Of a DNA stretch of 64,000 bases, positions 39,940 to 52,700 are shown piece by piece. Under the pieces are notes generated by a model. The model saw nothing but the letters and a program-made list of their open reading frames with translations. It was not told the origin of the DNA and did no database searches. Position 1 is the first letter of the stretch. Each line of letters opens with the position of its first letter. This DNA comes from Archilochus colubris (Eukaryota > Chordata > Aves > Apodiformes > Trochilidae): NCBI GenBank assembly GCA_023079485.1, contig CM041083.1, forward strand, positions 64,113,810-64,177,809. The letters are read 5' to 3'. Position numbers and translations under genes: made by a program.

Positions 39940-41358
39940 AGAGAAAGATTAGGTTATGTCATTGCTAGGCCACTCTCCATCATCTTCAGTAAGTCTTGGG
40001 TAACAGGAGAGGTGCCTGAGGACTGGAGAATAGCAAATGTCACTCCAGTCTACAAAAAGGGCAAAAAGGAGGACCCGGGTAACTATAGACCGGTCAGCCT
40101 CACCTCCATCCCTGGAAAGGTGATGGAACATCTTGTTCTTGTCGCTATCTCCAGGCATATCAAGGACATGGGGGTCATCAAGAGCAGTCAGCATGGTTTT
40201 ATCAAGGGTAAATCATGTTTGACTAACCTCATAGCCTTCTATGAGGAAATTACTAGGTGGATAGATGATGGAAGAGCGGTAGATGTGGTTTATCTTGATT
40301 TCAGTAAAGCATTTGACACCGTCTCTCACAGCATCCTTGTAGATAAGTTGACCAAGTATGGGTTTGGTGATCAGGTAGTGAGGTGGATCAGGAACTGGTT
40401 GAAAGGAAGGAGTCAGAGAGTTGTAGTCAATGGGGCAGAATCTGGTTGGAGGTGTGTGACTAGTGGAGTCCCTCAGGGGTCGGTACTGGGACCGATGTTG
40501 TTCAATATCTTCATCAACGACTTGGATGAGGGTATAGAGTGTACCCTCAGCAAGTTTGCTGATGACACTAAGCTGGGAGGAGTGGCTGACACACCGGAAG
40601 GCCGTGCTGCCATTCAGAGAGACTTAGACAGGCTAGAGAGTTGGGCAGAGAGAAACATGATGAAGTTCAACAAGGGGAAGTGTAGAGTTTTGCATTTGGG
40701 GAAGAACAACACGATGTCCCAGTATAGGTTGGGGGCTGACCTGCTGGAGAGCAGTGTAGGTGAAAGAGACCTGGGGGTCCTGGTAGACAAGAGGATGACC
40801 ATGAGCCAGCAATGTGCCCTTGTGGCCAAGAAGGCCAATGGCATCCTGGGGTGCATTAGGAAGGGTGTGGTTAGTAGGTCAAGAGAGGTTCTCCTCCCCC
40901 TCTATTCTGCATTGGTGAGGCCGCACCTGGAGTATTGTGTCCAGTTCTGGGCCCCTCAGTTCAAGAAGGACAGGGAAGTGCTTGAAAGAGTCCAGCGCAG
41001 AGCTACGAAGATGATTAAGGGAGTGGAACATCTCCCTTATGAGGAAAGGCTGAGGGAGCTGGGTCTCTTTAGTTTGGAGAAAAGGAGACTGAGGGGTGAC
41101 CTCATCAATGTTTTCAAATATGTAAGGAGCGAGTGTCAGGGAGATGGAGTTAGGCTTTTCTCAGTGATTACCAGTGATAGGACAAGGGGTAATGGGTGTA
41201 AATTGGAGCATAGGAGGTTCAAGTTGAATATTCGAAAAAATTTTTTTACTGTAAGAGTGACAGAGCCCTGGAACAGGCTGCCCAGGGAGGTTGTGGAGTC
41301 TCCTTCACTGGAGACATTCAAAACCCGCTTGGACACGTTCCTGCGCGATGTACTCTAG
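39940..41358 (+). pseudogene. CR1 ORF2 reverse transcriptase, 5'-truncated but uninterrupted frame
   Basis: The frame stays open for about 470 codons to a TAG at 41356-41358. Counting from an upstream in-frame ATG at 39910, the RT core motifs are NYRPVSLTS (58-66), YLDFSKAFD with the catalytic Asp (128-136), [10 protein letters not shown] (186-195) and FADD with the catalytic Asp pair (216-219). The CR1 C-terminal region ([38 protein letters not shown]) follows. The endonuclease and the N-terminal part of RT are missing, so it cannot act alone. The 39910 ATG lies in flanking DNA and is fortuitous. The lack of stops or frameshifts suggests recent insertion. Confidence 0.93.
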
Positions 41359-41423
41359 GTGGCCCTGCTCTGGCAGGGGGGGTTGGACTAGATGATCTTT
41401 CGAGGTCCCTTCCAACCCCTATG

Positions 41424-41450
41424 ATTCTATGATTCTATGATTCTATGATT
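41424..41450 (+). repeat. (ATTCTATG)n CR1 terminal repeat
   Basis: Three full 8-bp ATTCTATG units plus ATT form the 3' end of the CR1 at 39940. This repeat serves CR1 in place of a poly-A tail. Confidence 0.95.
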
Positions 41451-42500
41451 ATGCTGGGTTTGTTTCTTAATATTATTAATAATAAAAGTAATAATGAAAT
41501 AGAATACTTAAATGTCTTATGGCTGATAGACTTCTTTATCTCATTGCATAAATAACCATGTTCAAACACCTTACCATGGGGAGTAGCCAATTTCTAACTT
41601 ATTTGAGTCATTTAGGGAGCTGGATGAGATACTATATGCCTTTTAGATGTAGCAGTCATACTGGGACTGCTCTGATTTAACTGGATGCGTCAGGTATCCC
41701 ATCTTTAATCAGTGGTTGGTAGATGGACAATTGACTGTGGTATTTCAAATGGCTCCGTTAACCTTGGAAGAAGACACTGGACTGCCTCAATGCCTCTGAA
41801 ACTGAATAAAGAAAACTAGTAAAAGCTTTCTTCTAGGGTTGAATTTAATTCGTAGGCATGGTAACAACACAAAAACTACCCAGCTTCTAATTTCTATCCA
41901 GAGATCCTAAATGAAGCTCTCACAGTCATAAACCTTATGCTGCCTTCTCTAATGTTGCTTCCTCCTGGAAGGGTAATCTCTTATTGCTTTGATCAGAATA
42001 TAAAGTGATAGTTCATTTCAATTTAATCAGAGTAGTGGACCAAAACAAAAGAAAGTAGGATATGGCATTCTTTGCCTCTTCACAGCTGCTCAGGTTGGAA
42101 TGTTTGTAAATGGCCTGTTTGGATGGCTTCAGTTCTTAATCACGTTAAAGAAAAACAGAGCCTATGAAGAGTATATTGTCTGGATTTAATTAATATATAA
42201 AAAGAATCGAATTGTTTTATTTCAAAAAAGAAATCTTGAGCAACAACACCCAAGAGATTTTTCCTACTGCAAGCCAACGACTGTAAAGAAAAATCTTATA
42301 TGTTAGACATTATCTAATCGTCACCAGGATCCAAATTTTAAGTCCAAGTGAATGCATATTCTTTTATATGAAACCAGAAAGGCATATGCTTTTCCATCTC
42401 TACTATGGAGAATGAGGTATCCCACTGGGAAGTGTTCATATGCAATGGAAAGGTAATAGAGAGTTTGTTAGATTATTCTGAGGACTAGAGGTTTATTTGG

Positions 42501-42600
42501 AATCATAAAATATGCGTATAGAGTTGAAGGGGACTTCTGCGAGTTTAGTCCAAATCCTGACTCAAAGTAGGACTCAAATCAATTAAGTTCAGAATTTCTC
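42501..42600 (-). mobile_element. Probable old CR1 3' scrap
   Basis: GGAATCATAAAATATG, followed by ATAGAGTTGAAGGGGACTTC and AGTCCAAATCCTGACTCAAA, matches with gaps the minus-strand CR1 3' end (ATCATAGAATCATAGAGTTG, AAGGGACCTC, GTCCAACCC). It is heavily diverged and the boundaries are approximate. Confidence 0.55.
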
Positions 42601-43371
42601 TTGCATAGAGGTTTCAAAATAATATTCCTCATGTTGTGGTCCAAATGATATTGTCATGTCTATCCCTTCTGAAATTAGGATTCACAATAATTGCATTGCT
42701 TGGTGTAGCTGGAGCCTGTTTCTGCACTTAGTGTCAGTAAAAAATGTAGGTGAAACGATGGTAAATCAGAATAGTAATGGCATTCATCATCTTTAGGATT
42801 GAGTGAATAAGAAACATGGCTCACTGAAAGGGAGAGTGTGCTTGTACAAGGTACAAAGCATTGAGGACTGACCCCCTTGTACCTGGGCTTTGTATTAAAA
42901 TTGGACTGTGACAGAATTTAATTCCACTGAACCCATAAACAAATTCAACTTGATCCTTCCCAAAGTGCTGTAAGAAAAGTAAGGAGCTTAGACTAGATCC
43001 TGCAAGAGAGTTATGCATGAATTCATTCATTTGCCAAGGAACTCTTGAATATCAGGCATGTGTATCAGGTCTGTACTAATTCAACACTGTTGCTGTCCTC
43101 TCTTTTATACATTTCAGTGGAAGTTCCTTAAATGGATCATGGGCATGTGATGAATTATCATAAAGTACCAAAGGCTGGCTTGCACTACATTCCTGTTTTA
43201 TAATTACTCACTTCAGATTAGTGAGAATTCTACCTTTGTCTGGTTTACTCTTCTAGTGTTGGACACCTTAAAATTAGCTGCACATGAGACTACCTCATGT
43301 TTACAGGTATTAGAAGGTGTTATTTCTGCAGTACTCAATGTGACTTTTAACTCTGTTCATTGTAAAGCCTG

Positions 43372-43397
43372 ATGTTATATAGATACATATATAACAT
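43372..43397. repeat. AT-rich inverted repeat
   Basis: ATGTTATAT and ATATAACAT form a 9-bp stem with an 8-nt loop. Confidence 0.7.
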
Positions 43398-43765
43398 GAT
43401 TAGAATGGATAGAGGCAATGCTGACTGTATTCTGAAATATAACTTTTCAGAAGTTTCACCACAAACACAAAAAACACCACCCACCCCCACATTACCTTGT
43501 TAGGTAAAATCAGATGGTGTTCTTTTCCTCAAATTTTGTTGCTATTTATTTTGGGAAACAGGTAGAAGAAGGGGCACTGTGTTTTAGGACCAGCAGTTAC
43601 AGCAAATGGAATTATGTTCAGTAGTATGCTATCTTACCATCCCTTTATTTTTATCAAACAAATTGATATGGGCAGTTATTTCTACAATGGTAGTAATTTT
43701 AAGAGAAAAAAAAATTCAAACATTCTCTCCTTTAAGTTGTATTCCTTCATGTGCCTGCATACTTT

Positions 43766-43768
<3 letters not shown>

Positions 43769-43803
<35 letters not shown>
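43769..43803. repeat. (CA)n microsatellite, about 17 units
   Basis: An uninterrupted CA dinucleotide run follows a T-run and is followed by CCCCATG. It is likely length-polymorphic and can adopt Z-DNA. It lies about 40 bp from the tail of the minus-strand CR1. Confidence 0.97.
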
Positions 43804-43805
<2 letters not shown>

Positions 43806-43843
43806 CATGTGACTGAAAATGTCTGTTGAGTAACTGACTACAT

Positions 43844-44353
43844 TCATAGAATCATAGAATTGGCTGGGTTGGAAAGGACCTCAGAGATCATCGAGTCCAA
43901 CCCTTGAACCACCGTTGCGGTTGCTAGACCATGGCACTGAGTGCCACATCCAGTCTCTTTTTAAATATCTCCAGGGATGGAGAATCCACTACTTCCCTGG
44001 GCAGCCCATTCCAATGCCTGACCACTCTCTCCGTAAAGAAATTCTTTCTAATATCTAACCTAAACTTCCCCTGGCACAACTTAAGACCATGCCCTCTTGT
44101 CTTGTTGAAAGTCGTCTGGCAAAAGAGACCAATGTCCACCCGGTTACAACCTCCTTTCAGGTAGTTGTAGACAGCGATGAGGTCTCCCCTGAGCCTCCTC
44201 TTCTCCAGACTGAACAGCCCCAGCTCTCTCAGCCTCTCTTCATAGGGTCTGTGCTCGAGTCCCTTCACCAGCCTGGTTGCCCTCCTTTGGACCTGCTTCA
44301 GGACCTCGATATCCTTCCTGAACTGGGGGGCCCAGAACTGGACACAGTTACTC
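43844..44353 (-). mobile_element. CR1 LINE 3' fragment, minus strand
   Basis: Read on the minus strand, this is the last part of CR1 ORF2 plus the 3' UTR, ending in ATTCTATGATTCTATG. The left edge abuts unique sequence about 40 bp from the (CA)n tract. The right edge is where similarity to the longer CR1 at 39940 stops, near its NCVQFWAPQ motif. It is about 510 bp and belongs to a subfamily different from the 39940 copy, with distinct ORF2 C-terminal residues. Confidence 0.93.
43924..44353 (-). pseudogene. CR1 ORF2 C-terminal fragment (open frame)
   Basis: On the minus strand the frame reads from [12 protein letters not shown] through [18 protein letters not shown] and [19 protein letters not shown] to a TAG at 43924-43926. 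There is no internal stop. Only the non-catalytic C-terminus is present, and no RT motif remains. It is a truncated transposon remnant without expected function. Confidence 0.9.
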
Positions 44354-46008
44354 AGAAGTAACTCAATGTCAACAAACTTGTCTTAACATATGCTTTATTG
44401 CATTGATCCTTTAAGCACACACATGTGGCTCTTCCTTACCCAAGGTCAAAGTTACTAATGTTAACAGCAGCCTTCAGGTCAGCATATTCACATAGTGAGG
44501 GTATCCATATCTTGCATGGGATGATAATTCAATATCCAAAAACATGGAACTTTTCTTCATAAGGTCTCTGGACTATCCTTCCCAGCACTGCAGTTTAATC
44601 TCCTTAGTGCCCATCAGAAAATATTTTTGCCCTGCTAGGAAGAAGTTTGAATGCTGCCCCTCTGACTTGAATCTTTCATAGACTATTTATGCAATTAATG
44701 TCAAAATACCGTTATGACAGAGGCCTTTAAGGCTGTTTTCCTTAGAGTACTGAGTATTTGCATTATGGAAGAAATGTATTCTCTCATGTTTAAGGAAGCA
44801 CTACGGAATAGTAACGCGGACACTGACATAACTTGCTCTAAGATCCCACAGGCATCTTCATAGAAGGTTCTAGTTTTTCAGGACTAGCTGTAAATACTTA
44901 AAATATAGAAGATTTCGTTTTTGAGATGTGATTTGTAGCAAGATGAACAGAGTACAAGAAGAGAGACAGCGAAGTTTGAGAAAACTTGTCGTGACTGAAT
45001 TTTAATTATAAGCTCTTTAAACAGGGGTGTGTGAGATATAAAGACTTAATTGTGTTTTGAGTCTTGAGAAACTCTTGCATTGAAAATGTTACAACCTAGT
45101 AATACTGCTGTGCAGATGAGGTTTGGAGAGCTGAGATCAAAATAGAGTGAATTGTCCTCTGAATACAGAGAACCATTTCTCTGAAATAGCACTGGTCTAC
45201 TCACTCCTCTCCTGGCAGAGGAAAAGCCTTATGGCACCCTACAGCAATTTGCTTGGATTTCCTGTTTTCAGACTCCTTTTATGATCCAGGATGTCATTAT
45301 GTACAGTTTCAAAATTATAAACAAAAACAAACCTTTGACGTCTTCAGAAGGCACATGGGATTAGAGGGGGTTTCATACTTAATGCAGTAATCCTCTTCTG
45401 GAAGTATATCTTAGAGGCTTAACAGTAAGTTAATATTTATTTCTTTGCTAAGGGTAAGTTGATGTACAATTTGTTTCTTGGCAATTCTACTGCTGGCTAA
45501 CTCACCAGATAGAGTAGCTGATGCTCATGTCCTGTATCTGGTAAAAAAAAAACAAACAAACCCCAAAAAACCAGTGGTAGAACCAGTCCCAAAACATCTG
45601 TGTATGCTCTAGAGACTGGACAGTTTTCTAAAACTTTTGTTCTTCCGATTTTTCTGCTCATATATAACTGGGTTTTATTCCTCTGGTTTTCAAAACATTT
45701 TCATTACCATTGCCCAAGCAGGAAGCTCCTGCTTCGTAACTCTGCAACCTGCAATATACTTCAAGTGCCTTAGCCACATCAGCGTAGCTCCCATTTCTAA
45801 GGCACAAATGAAAATATACTGTTACCTCTTTCTTCCAGCTTCAAAATAAGTTCCTTCTCTTTTGATGCTGTGGACTGGGTTTGTGTTGCAAGGGATGATG
45901 CTGTTGCTGTCTACTATCCACCTCATGAAGGTAGTGGGCAGCTACCTCCCTCTCTGTCAACAGGGAGCTCTGTCAAAGAGAAATGCCAATATTTGTTTAG
46001 CTAGGTTG

Positions 46009-46027
46009 TTTTTTTTTTTAAAAAAAA
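46009..46027. repeat. T11A8 homopolymer junction
   Basis: Eleven T are followed directly by eight A, forming a self-complementary A/T run. It could be length-variable. Confidence 0.85.
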
Positions 46028-46280
46028 TTGCTCCAAGTTCTTCTCAGAGGAGTGTGTATTATGCATTGTGCATTTGCAGGGCTCTGTCCCTCAGGAGTCT
46101 GAAACACTGTGGCCCAGTCTGCCCAGCCTGTGAGAGCAAAGCTCCAAACAAATGGTAAGAAGTGTGGAAGCCCATTTAGCAGAGAAAAATTGTTGTCTGG
46201 CTGTTTAGGGCAGCAGATCCTCCTTTTATTTCCAACCTGAGACAGGGCGTGGTTGAGTCGCATCTGTGAGTTCACCAGGC

Positions 46281-46348
46281 AAGGTGGCATCAGAACTGGG
46301 ACTGAAACCCAAATTCCTGGGAGCCCAGTTGAGCTGTATCGTTACTGA
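46281..46348 (-). mobile_element. Possible MIR/CORE-type SINE remnant
   Basis: GTGGCATCAGAACTGGGACT, then GAAACCCAAATTCCTGGGAG and CCAGTTGAGCTGTAT resemble the 3'-to-5' reading of MIR-like SINEs (GTGGCAGAGCTGGGATT, GAACCCAGGTCT). This is pattern recognition only; divergence is high. Confidence 0.4.
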
Positions 46349-47437
46349 GTTATTCTGTGTTCATAAAGGCTCTTGAGTTTTGTAGTATAAGGAGTGAAGA
46401 GAACGCAAATTAATTAGTAGGCTTTTCAAATTCTTCTTGAGTCTAAGCAGGAGTAGCTTCCTGAAATGGTCTCAGAGTGGCCACTCTGTTTAATCTCAGC
46501 AGTATTTTTCCTTCAGATTTAGATCTGGATATCATTAATTTAAGTGCAGAAGACCATAAAATCTCTCTCCTCTGTTCATCGTTCTGTATCTTATATTCAC
46601 TTCAAGGGCTTTTAAAGAATTGTATTTTTTTTAGATCGTTTTACCTTAAGCAGGAAATTGTAGGGACTTGTTGTAAGTCTAAGTTGTAAGGACTTTATTC
46701 AAACAGCTTGTAGTTGTATATGCCTGTATTTATGTACAGGTACATACATGTATGTGTGTGCAATATTTTGGCATATTATTTCCTCAGTAACATGATTTAA
46801 CAGACAGCATTTTTACAGTAACAAAACAGAGAGTCTATAGGCAAAAAGGCTCCTAAACCCAACTAAATGGACCGTGCTAATTGCTGAAACACTGGGTGCT
46901 CTGTGCAGTATTTGTTTTAAAACAAAACAAGTTATTCCTTCTCAAGTGTTTGCTTTCTTGGCCTTTTAATTGCCATAGTAGAGATATTTCAATGGAATTC
47001 AAGGAGTGGAAAGGCTCTTCTGGCCTGGCAGGCCTGCACTGTGGCCCCGGGAGAAGCAGAAAGGGGACATAGAGATGGCAGAAGCGTTTGTCCCAGGGCA
47101 CCTGGAGTTCAAAGATGGTTTTTGCTGTTAAATCGCTGGGCATGGGAGCAGCTTTAGGTCTTCCTCTTTCGTTGTTCTGCCAGGCTGCATCAAATCAGAC
47201 CTGGAGGTACTAAATGAGAGGTTAGGCTCTTCAACATTCCCTTGGTGTCAGTCTCCGCTGTGACTGCCAAGAGAGAGGTTTTTGGGGGGAAGTCTGGCTT
47301 TTTAGGTCCTGCAGCATTTCTCCATGAGCTCAGACCTCTATTAGCAGGGTGGGACGCTGGAGAAAGGCCAACAGGCCAACATCAAAGGCAGCTTGAATGA
47401 GAGTCATCTCAAACCTACTGTGGCCCTCTTTTGTGAG

Positions 47438-47500
47438 AGGGAAAGAGCTTGCCCAAAACTGTGGAAAGCCCTTGGCTGAATCAGTGGACTGGGTTGCAGC
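47438..47500 (-). mobile_element. Possible MIR-like SINE remnant
   Basis: AGAGGGAAAGAGCTTGCCCA resembles the MIR block GAGGTTAAGTGACTTGCCCA. Support is weak beyond this block. Confidence 0.25.
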
Positions 47501-49516
47501 AAGAGAAATCTTTGTCTCTATCCTAAAAGATGTTTGTTGACTCCTAGTGAGGCCACATCCATCCCAGGTGTAACGCTCCCTCTTCCCATCCTCACTTCAG
47601 GGCATGTTATTTCCCCACAGAACCCATTTCCATCTTCTTCCAGCATCCACGCAGTCTTCACCTCACCCTTGCAGGGTCAGGGCATGGCCTCCCAGCAATG
47701 CCTGCAGCGCGGGTTGGTGTCTGGCCTCACAGTATGCTGACAGAGGCACATGGTGGCCTCAAGGTGCAGGACAATTGGGAAGATGGTCTGTAAAGGCCTT
47801 CCCATCACGCAGTGATTTTGTTGTGTCTTTTTTTAAGAAGCTTAACAACAGCCCATCTTACTTTACAAGTGTGTGCATACAGCTTGATTGTTTTGGTCTA
47901 GTTTACTATGATTTGGAAGTCAATTAGTACCTGTTCAGTTCTTGGTGGGCTGTGGTTAGCCCCTTCTCCATTGTGCAAGCCATTATGGGGCTGGCCCATG
48001 GCTGGACTCCTGGTTGTTAGCACTTACATGCCAATTCTTGTGTTAAATTAAATAATGTGCTTAGTATTTGTAGAGCTGGGGATGTAATGGTTACTAATAT
48101 TGTATGGTGGTGTTTCCTTCTCTGAGTTCACAGTGAGGGAAATTCTTAGTTTGAGCTGTCTCCATCTGGGTCAGCAATGGGCAAATTCTGTGCTGTGGGC
48201 ACATTCAGAAGTTTTTCAGCTGGATCAGATAACTATAGAATGATTCTACTACTTTTTTAAGCATTTATTGTACTAAGCACTGGGCAATAATACTGCAGAC
48301 ATTGTGAAAGCACTGTTTGAGTAAAAGCTGCAATATTTTAAAGGATAAACATGTGACTGTTGTTGTCAGATGGGAATTTCTCTCTCATGTAAAATAACAT
48401 GGAAATGTAAACGTGCAGATGAACTAAAAATTGGCTTTTTTTATTAGTGAATTGCTAGCAAATTGTTAATTACCTGGAGCTGAATGGAAGCAACCAAATG
48501 GGCAACAAGTTAAGTGATGAAATTATATTTTGCAATCCTTCACAACTTGCATCATATGAAAGCATCATACATGCACTCAGCTGGACAGAGGAACAGAGCA
48601 ATTGCAGTTTGGAGCTCAAAATAAAGTAGTGACCTGCCTGTCCTACTTGTTACCCTGTATGATATGACTAGAAATACATGGGGTGTTTTAATTTGTATTT
48701 ATCTCAGATTTTAATTTATTTAATGTGAATTTTTAACACATTTGTAGTTCTTCTAGGGAACCAGTCTCCCTTTCCTGTCATTTAGTTTTCACTTACTTAT
48801 TTCCCACTCAGCTTGCTATGGAATACTTCTGTAGTGATTACCTAAAATTGCAGTTTCCCTCCTACTTAGTTGGAAGTCCTTACCATTTCTTCAGCACTGC
48901 TGTTCTTCTTCCATACTGGCCCTAAAACCCCAGAGATGAGGGACAATGAGCCCTGTGTACTGACTGCAAAAGCCTGCCTGCTTGCCTTTATCAGAGCATG
49001 CTGTCACTGGAAGTGACTTTGTTTGGATACGCTGAATTGCAGCCTACATTTCACAGGGACATGTACATTTCTGATGGAATGACTAAAAGCCTCTAGTAGC
49101 AGTTAGTCTGATCTGTAAATAATTTTTCAACAATATCTAGCCAACTGTTTCCCCAGCAACAGGAAAGGGAATCCCAAAGAAAGCACAGTTTGATACACAC
49201 ATCTCTTTATTTCTCCCTGTCTCTCTCCACAGCATTGCACCCAGTAGCATTTCTTCTCCAGAGATAGAAAAAAGACTCGATGCAGTTAATTCTGGTGGCT
49301 GATGTTACTTGGCAATGAACTTTGTAGAGACCTGAGTGCTGGAACATGTCTGTTGACCCTCTTCCCCTCTCCTTTTCACAGGCCTGTGCAGCAGGCATTC
49401 CCTGCCAAGGCAAGGGCAGCAAATTTCAGAGCCTAATCAAAATTTACTGCCACTTTCTTGACAGGATGTTTGCAGACAATGCAAGCATAAAGACAAAGGT
49501 GACACATTAGATGTAA

Positions 49517-49780
<264 letters not shown>

Positions 49781-52700
49781 CCAACATTTTGTCTTTGAGC
49801 ACACTTGCACACACAAGGACACTGGAAAGGTCTGGGAGTATGAGGGTGGGTGAATGCTTGGTGCCTTACTTATTGGTGATATTAAAGATTGCTGTCCATC
49901 ATGTTTCTCCTACTACCAGCGTTTGTCCCTCCTGTGTTAGCACCTCTACAGACTCTATGTGTTTTACCAGGTATTACTGTGTAATCTAAAAAGAGAGTTC
50001 ACTAACTGGTCGTCTGTGGGTGTGACCTGATTCATGCTTGATTCATTATGTAGCAATGATTTATACTGAGGTAAATACTAAGGTAAATACAGTCAGTCGA
50101 TATACATTTTCTGTCTGATATCCCTTGCTACTTAGCCTTTTCTAAAGCTTCTAGTGGTCTGCAAGACATGTAAATTCAACAGCACTTTGGGAGCAAGGAT
50201 AAAAAGAGGAAGCTGTGCAAAACTGTTGGATGAAGTCAAATGCCTGAATATGCTTAAATGGAAGAAAATAGCTTTGTAAAGCTGTATGAGTATTAAAAAA
50301 AATAACATTTAGACAGTAGCCTTTAATTAGGGTTAGAGTTGGATGACAAATTCTGCCATCATCTGAGAACTTTTACTGTTTTTTCTTACTCTCAAAGATG
50401 GATAAAAAATTTACATCCCAGGGTTTTGTATTTACAAACAAAAATAAATTCTTCACTTGCACCCTTCTGCTGGTGATTTCAGCATTTTTTGAGTCTTTTA
50501 ATGTTTTAACCTTTTTTAAGACTAATTTTACTATTGTAGATCAAATTACCACTTTGAGCAACCTTTCTAATCCTATTATTCCTCTCTGTATTTTTCAAGC
50601 TTGGCATTTAATTTATTTGAATAAAAGCAAAATAAATACATCCTGCTTTTTCTACCTGAGGGTACGAGATAAATAAGGGGTTTGAATTGTGGTTATTGAA
50701 GGGAAGAAGTGAAGGCTAAAGTACCCCTGAAGACAAAGAGAACAAGTATTTTTTCTCCTGAGTAATTTGTCCCGTCCTCCCACTACTCCATTGTTAAAGA
50801 GTTTCATCGCCCACAAAAACTTGCAGTCTTTTCACCTCTTTGCCAAGGAAATCCTGCATCAGCTCCTAAGGAAATCATCAAGAGGGACTTATCATCTCCT
50901 TTGTAATTTCTGCCTCAAAGTCTATCTAGCTTCTTGGCCATTTTTGCAGTACCCCCCAAAAAATTACATCAGCATGCTGCTGTGTGCTACCCAAGCCTCC
51001 CTACTTTCCATCGTCATGGGGAAAAGTGAATGGAAGGAGAATTCCCAGTGACGGGGAGAGAGGAAACTTTGGAACCTATTTTTAGTCCCAGGACCTCTCT
51101 TCTTCCACGTGGGCATAATGCTTCTCCTTACAGCAGTGCCCCCTTCCCTATCTCCTTCATTCCTACCCACAGCCAAAGGATCCCACAGCAAATTAGTAAT
51201 TTAAAACTGGCAATTCCCCAGCCCCTCCCTGGTATTGGTGTCCAATTCCATAGCTGATTCTGCCTTTGAATCCCCTCAGATATTTCTTCTGCTTTGAAGT
51301 TTCTGCTTAAGTTCAATAAAGAATGGAGAACAAAAGCTCTGTGAATGTGATTATCTCTTTCCATTTTTAAGGGAAAGACTTCTTAAAGAGAGGACACACT
51401 ACCTCTTCTTCCATTGGAATGCAAGAGAGCAGGGCTCCAGAAATCACAGGGCAGCGTATTATATCTAGTTTAAGTGCAATCCTATTCCATTTTCCTACTA
51501 GGGCAGTTAATCAGTAAAATTATATTCAGATTGAAATTAATTCCCTTGCCATTGACAGAAGCTGAAGCTCTCGGCTCTTCTATCTGCTCTTGCCTCCAGG
51601 AGCTCTCAGTCACTGGATGGGGAACAAAAAACTTAACTGGGGTGAGATTACACAAGTATAATAAACATGACCAAGACCCTAAGGTCTCTGTTAAATAGTA
51701 ACAATCTCAAGTGACAGATTCCACTTCAAGGCCAGATGGGTTTCTTTGATGTTTATCTGTTTAAACTCACTTGTACACTACCACAGCCTGGCCTGGTGCA
51801 CTGCTTTTTCTCTCTACAAGCCCTCTACAAAATGTATGTGGTGATACCATCTGTTCCTCTTCTGTCCTATCTTCTTTTCCTGGGGGCTGTCTGAAACCCC
51901 TCAATGACAGTACGTTTACATTTCAGGCTATCTGAATATTTTGTCAGGGAGGAAGTCTCATGGAAAAGGCTTAAAATAAATTTTAAAGAGAGAGAGGAGT
52001 AAAAAAGCAAGTGCTGGTAGCATTTCTGTATGGTGCCTTTTTCTGCCTATTGATGGAGCTACTGAAGAAAGCTGAGTACATTGGGTACAGCTGTAGTACT
52101 GGGAAGAGGGATTCATTTGTTGTGTGAGACCAGACAACGATGGTATAAGACTCATACTAGAAGAAGCAAGTCCCAGAATGACTGTGGTTATTGCCATTCA
52201 TGCTTGTTCTGCCTTAGGAATCATATTCATTTTCTAGGATTATTGTCCTTGCTACAAAAAATAGAAAGGCTAGGTGGGAAGTATTTCTTCAAGTACCATT
52301 GTTAGATCAAGAAAAAAAATAGGTTTTAGATACCTTGTTTCTAAATACACCTAGTTTACACTGCTTACCACATATACCTTGAAGATATTATACATCAAAA
52401 CTGACTTCCTTTATGTTGAAAAATACAAGTCGACAGTAAAGAGGAAAATACATGTGCAGAAACAGGCATAAATTTTGGAGGGAAGTCTGAGTTTTTATTA
52501 AAAAATTTGTTAAATTGTGCCTGTATATTTTCCCCTTCCTTCTGAAGATATGTCCCCTGATATCCAAAAGGATGTTAGAGTCAGTGTTTCTAACAAGGCC
52601 ACAGGAATACAGAGCAGCAGCAGGGGGGAACACTGAGCACAACTGCTGTATTTTCTAGAGAAAAGATGCACTTTAGATCTCTAAGCTTGTAACAGCTTAT

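Larger units (their letters stand above)
39940..41450 (+). mobile_element. CR1 LINE, 5'-truncated, young-looking
   Basis: This is a chicken-repeat-1 type non-LTR retrotransposon fragment of about 1.5 kb. It contains the C-terminal two thirds of ORF2, a short 3' UTR (TTGGACTAGATGATCTTT, TTCCAACCCCTATG) and a tail of just over three ATTCTATG units at 41424-41450, the typical CR1 3' end. The 5' edge is estimated from where reverse-transcriptase similarity fades, near residue 11 of the open frame. No poly-A tail or clear target-site duplication is seen, as expected for CR1. It lies in the same orientation as CACNA1C, about 8.2 kb before exon 4. Confidence 0.95.
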
